This document shows positions 5,543 through 8,027 of a stretch of 8,027 bases of DNA, piece by piece; the stretch's first letter is position 1, and each line of letters begins with the position of its first letter. A program made the translations under genes and the position numbers. The stretch covers positions 1 to 8,027 of the forward strand of contig NZ_SMMD01000775.1 of NCBI RefSeq assembly GCF_009711475.1, read 5' to 3'. The DNA is from Fulvivirga aurantia. GTDB taxonomy: Bacteria; Bacteroidota; Bacteroidia; Cytophagales; Cyclobacteriaceae. Below the pieces are notes generated by a model. That model was given only the letters and a program-made list of their open reading frames with translations. It did not search any database and was not told where the DNA came from.

Positions 5543-7078
5543 CTATTTTTCCGATAGATCTGAAATTGATTGAACTCCCATACTGTTGGCTTGATCGCTG
5601 CGCATCATAAGTGCGAAAGTATTGTTAAAGCCCAATGGCTCAAGCCAGGTAAGGTTATACTTTTCATTAAATTGAGTCTGCACGTAGTTATACACACTGT
5701 CCTTCTGATAGAGTAAATCCTTCTTCGGCTCTTTTAAGATTACAAGTAAACCGGTACCGGTGTATTCAGGATATAGATCAATTTGGTCTGTGTTGAGCGC
5801 ATCAAACAGAAGCTTGGTTCCGCCAAAGCCTAATTTGAGCTCAACGCTATAAGGGGTTTGATTTTCTATGACTAACTTAAAAATATGGGCTAACAGAAAA
5901 CTCTCCGTAAAATTTTTAGAGCCAATGATAATGTCACCGCCATTTCTTTGAATGTTGGTTTTGTATCCTTTTTGGCTCAAAAAATCATTGGCTACAGACT
6001 CAAAGCTTCTTCGGTTTTGGTCCACCTCAAAGTTCATTGCCGTCATTTCTTCATTTGAAATTTTGCCTTTAAGGCCATTTAAGGCCTCCTCCAATCCAGG
6101 GTACTTCGCGAGAGTCTCCTGTCTAACCAATGGTGCTGCATGGTATGGTGGAAAGTAGTTTTTGTCGTCTTCCAAGCTGATTAAATTATAAGCTTTGATG
6201 CGCCCATCGGTAGAAAATCCGCTGATTACATCAACATTACCGTTATTAACGGCATCATACATTAAGCCAATTTCCATTTCATTGATGGCTAAATCCAGGT
6301 CATAAGCTTGTTGTAGGCCCAGATAGCCATCACCTCTTTCTACAAATTCAGAGGGAAAACCAGCCTTTAATTTATCATTATCAGCAGGATAAGTAAAATA
6401 TACGATAACACTTATTAATAAAATGGAAGCAACTATAATTGTTGGTTTGAGCCATTGATTGATTCGTTTTTCAATAAGACCCATGATCCAGTCAAAAAGT
6501 AATGCCAGACAAGCTGCCGGTAAAGCGCCTGCCATAATCATGTATGGATTATTTGTGCTAAGCCCGCGAAAAATAAACTCACCTAAGCCACCTGCCGCGA
6601 TTAAGGCACAAAGTGTAGCCACACCCACATTAATTACAAAAGCAGTTCTAATACCAGCGAATATCACTGGTGAAGCAAATGGCAGTTCTACTTTTAATAG
6701 AAGTTGTTTGGGACTCATTCCCATACCTATCGCTGCTTCTTTCACAGACGGCTCGATTTCATATATGCCTGTATATGTATTTCTCACAATCGGTAGCAAA
6801 GCGTATAAGAATAAGGCGACAATAGCCGGTATAACGCCAATGCCTAAAAATGGTAGTAGAAAGCCTAATAAAGCAATGCTGGGAATAGTTTGTATGGCAT
6901 TTACAAAACTGATGACGGGAGAGGCGTATCTTTTCTTTTTGCTGATGAAAATACCTATTGAGAGGCCCAAGATAGTGGCGAAGAAAAGTGATACCAATGT
7001 GAGGACCAGATGCTCAACTGTCTGCTCGAGCAATTCTTCTTTGTGAGAAAGCAAAAATTCGACAAACTCTTTAATCAT
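5543..7078 (-). CDS. Osmoprotectant ABC importer permease fused to a circularly permuted substrate-binding domain
   Basis: A 511-residue fusion combining the OpuCB/OpuBB-type permease with the extracytoplasmic receptor for glycine betaine, choline or related compounds. Residues 1-210 are the permease: hydrophobic segments near 22-45, 54-98, 135-165 and 178-200, with the ATPase-contacting EAA loop at 114-133 (EAAIGMGM, then LP). An extra membrane segment at about 213-230 puts the rest in the periplasm. The receptor part is OpuBC/OpuCC-like but in reversed half order. Residues 236-370 match the usual C-terminal half (KLKAGFPSEF, DGYLGL, IGLMYDA, STDGRIKAYNL, LEDDKNYFPPYHAAP). Residues 382-511 match the usual N-terminal half (IIIGSKNFTES, GGTKLLFDAL, LYPEYTGTG, LEPLGFNNTFAL, ISDLSEK). 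Joining the end back to 236 restores the normal order, so nothing seems missing. The ATG overlaps the stop of the ATPase gene as ATGA, implying translational coupling. Confidence 0.92.
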   Translation of the reverse strand: MIKEFVEFLLSHKEELLEQTVEHLVLTLVSLFFATILGLSIGIFISKKKRYASPVISFVNAIQTIPSIALLGFLLPFLGIGVIPAIVALFLYALLPIVRNTYTGIYEIEPSVKEAAIGMGMSPKQLLLKVELPFASPVIFAGIRTAFVINVGVATLCALIAAGGLGEFIFRGLSTNNPYMIMAGALPAACLALLFDWIMGLIEKRINQWLKPTIIVASILLISVIVYFTYPADNDKLKAGFPSEFVERGDGYLGLQQAYDLDLAINEMEIGLMYDAVNNGNVDVISGFSTDGRIKAYNLISLEDDKNYFPPYHAAPLVRQETLAKYPGLEEALNGLKGKISNEEMTAMNFEVDQNRRSFESVANDFLSQKGYKTNIQRNGGDIIIGSKNFTESFLLAHIFKLVIENQTPYSVELKLGFGGTKLLFDALNTDQIDLYPEYTGTGLLVILKEPKKDLLYQKDSVYNYVQTQFNEKYNLTWLEPLGFNNTFALMMRSDQANSMGVQSISDLSEK

Positions 7079-8025
7079 CGCTTTTCAATTTGAGCTATAA
7101 TGCGGTGCCTGTGGTTATAATATACTTTTAGCAAATCTTCAACGCTGTAATAGGTGCCATTTAGTTTAAATACAAGTAGGTCTGTTTCCAGCTCCAGGGC
7201 CTGACTAATGGTAAGATTAGGGTCAACCTCAACTCCCTGGTTGTTTGTAGTTGGCTCTAATACAAAAGCTAAATCCGAAAGCCTTACGATAGCAGGCTCT
7301 AACTCCAATCTTTTATTATTGAAAAACCTTTTTACAAAACTGTTGGCTGGTTTAAATAGCAATTCTACAGGCGATCCTATTTGCTGCACTTGTCCCTTAT
7401 CCATCAAACAAATCTGATCTCCTAAAATTACGGCCTCATTTACGTCATGAGTTACGAGCACCATCGCTTTTTCCAATGCCCCTTCCAACTTTCTAAACTC
7501 CTCCTGCATTTCCTTTCTCGTAATAGGATCGAGGGCACCAAATGGTTCATCGAGTAGAATAAGAGAGGGATCTGCCGCAATGGCTCTTCCCAAACCAATG
7601 CGCTGTCGCTGTCCACCACTGAGCTCACCGGGCATCCTGGTTTTTATTGATTTCTCGAGCCCAATTAGCTCCAAAAGCTCATCCACTCTTTTTTCAATAG
7701 CAGGCTTTTTCCAGCCGAGCAGCTCCGGAACTACGCTTAAGTTTTGCTCTATCGTGTAATGTGGAAAAAGGCCAGTCTCCTGAATCACGTAACCAATGTC
7801 TCTACGTAGTTGGATTGCGTCTATGGCTGATGTGTCTTTTCCGTGTATTCTGACCGTTCCACTTGTTTTCTCGATTAATCGGTTGATGATTTTGAGTGTA
7901 GTGGTTTTACCACAGCCACTTGTACCCAGCAAGACCAAGGTATTGCCCTTCGGAACATTAAACGAGACCTGATTAACAGCTAATGTCTCATCATACTTTT
8001 TGCACAAACCATCAACTTCCAACAT
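7075..8025 (-). CDS. Osmoprotectant (glycine betaine/choline) ABC transporter ATP-binding protein, OpuCA/ProV-type
   Basis: A 316-residue cytoplasmic ATPase that powers the importer encoded next to it. All nucleotide-binding motifs are intact: Walker A GTSGCGKTT at 34-42, Q-loop Q82 in VIQETGLFPH, signature LSGGQ at 135-139, Walker B LILLDE at 155-160, D-loop GALD, and switch His193 in VTHD. The QETGLFPH stretch and the permease partner place it in the OpuCA/OpuBA/ProV group. Such ATPases often carry two tandem CBS domains near the C-terminus, but here only about 75 residues (240-316) follow the ATPase core. They resemble at most one degenerate CBS motif (VDPNLTISQALEL to YYSVEDLLKVYY). The start at 8025 fits the family's usual N-terminus, so the gene appears complete although it lies 2 bases from the window edge. 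The promoter is outside. The stop overlaps the start of the fusion gene by 4 nt. Confidence 0.92.
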   Translation of the reverse strand: MLEVDGLCKKYDETLAVNQVSFNVPKGNTLVLLGTSGCGKTTTLKIINRLIEKTSGTVRIHGKDTSAIDAIQLRRDIGYVIQETGLFPHYTIEQNLSVVPELLGWKKPAIEKRVDELLELIGLEKSIKTRMPGELSGGQRQRIGLGRAIAADPSLILLDEPFGALDPITRKEMQEEFRKLEGALEKAMVLVTHDVNEAVILGDQICLMDKGQVQQIGSPVELLFKPANSFVKRFFNNKRLELEPAIVRLSDLAFVLEPTTNNQGVEVDPNLTISQALELETDLLVFKLNGTYYSVEDLLKVYYNHRHRIIAQIEKR

Positions 8026-8027
8026 AA

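Noticed and set aside
5484..5543. GTG-initiated 20-residue extension of the small lipoprotein
   Set aside because: It would bury the lipobox signal peptide behind an N-terminal extension; the ATG at 5483 gives a normal lipoprotein start.
6459..7046. A 195-codon open frame on the plus strand, antisense to the permease
   Set aside because: It lies wholly within the strongly supported permease gene, has no recognisable domain, and is the kind of shadow frame expected opposite hydrophobic codons.
5543..7078. Truncated or frameshifted receptor domain
   Set aside because: The missing-looking C-terminal half is present upstream in the same frame, so permutation explains the order better than damage.

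Overview
The window looks like chromosome from a member of the Bacteroidota, probably a marine or soil Cytophagales-type bacterium. The evidence is a choice-of-anchor L protein, short Bacteroidota-style lipoproteins, AT-rich codon use, no Shine-Dalgarno sequences, and promoter elements of the TAnnTTTG type. I place the phylum with fair confidence and nothing finer. I see no mobile element, phage gene, CRISPR array, rRNA or tRNA.

Layout from left to right. Positions 1-221 hold no confident gene, only a weak open frame running off the left edge on the minus strand. A plus-strand gene (222-1517) encodes a secreted choice-of-anchor L protein tethered by an OmpA peptidoglycan-binding domain. It meets a minus-strand LEA type 2 (WHy) lipoprotein (1514-1966) tail to tail. 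Divergent from that is an EGLN/SM-20-like 2-oxoglutarate prolyl-hydroxylase candidate (2070-2708), which meets an exported amidohydrolase (2705-3814, minus) tail to tail. Divergent from the amidohydrolase is a secreted protein of ten perfect 34-residue TPRs (3973-5079). This in turn converges on a small cysteine-rich lipoprotein (5082-5483, minus). The right third is a minus-strand ABC operon: an OpuCA-type ATPase (7075-8025) translationally coupled by an ATGA overlap to a permease/substrate-binding fusion (5543-7078). Together these two should form a complete importer for glycine betaine, choline or a similar quaternary amine.

The most notable observation is in the fusion protein. Its binding domain carries the two halves of the OpuBC/OpuCC fold in reversed order: the half that is normally C-terminal comes directly after the membrane part, and the normal N-terminal half (GSKNFTE, LYPEYTGTG) comes last. 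This is a circular permutation of the receptor domain. Other points worth a look are the mammalian-PHD-like motifs in the oxygenase, the anchor-L/OmpA architecture, the 68-residue super-repeat in the TPR protein, and three convergent gene pairs whose stop codons overlap or nearly touch.

Apart from the ABC pair, the genes are small single-gene units in alternating orientation, so I see no evidence of one multi-gene system. Osmolyte uptake and an LEA-like lipoprotein suggest a loose stress-tolerance flavour, but that link is inference only.
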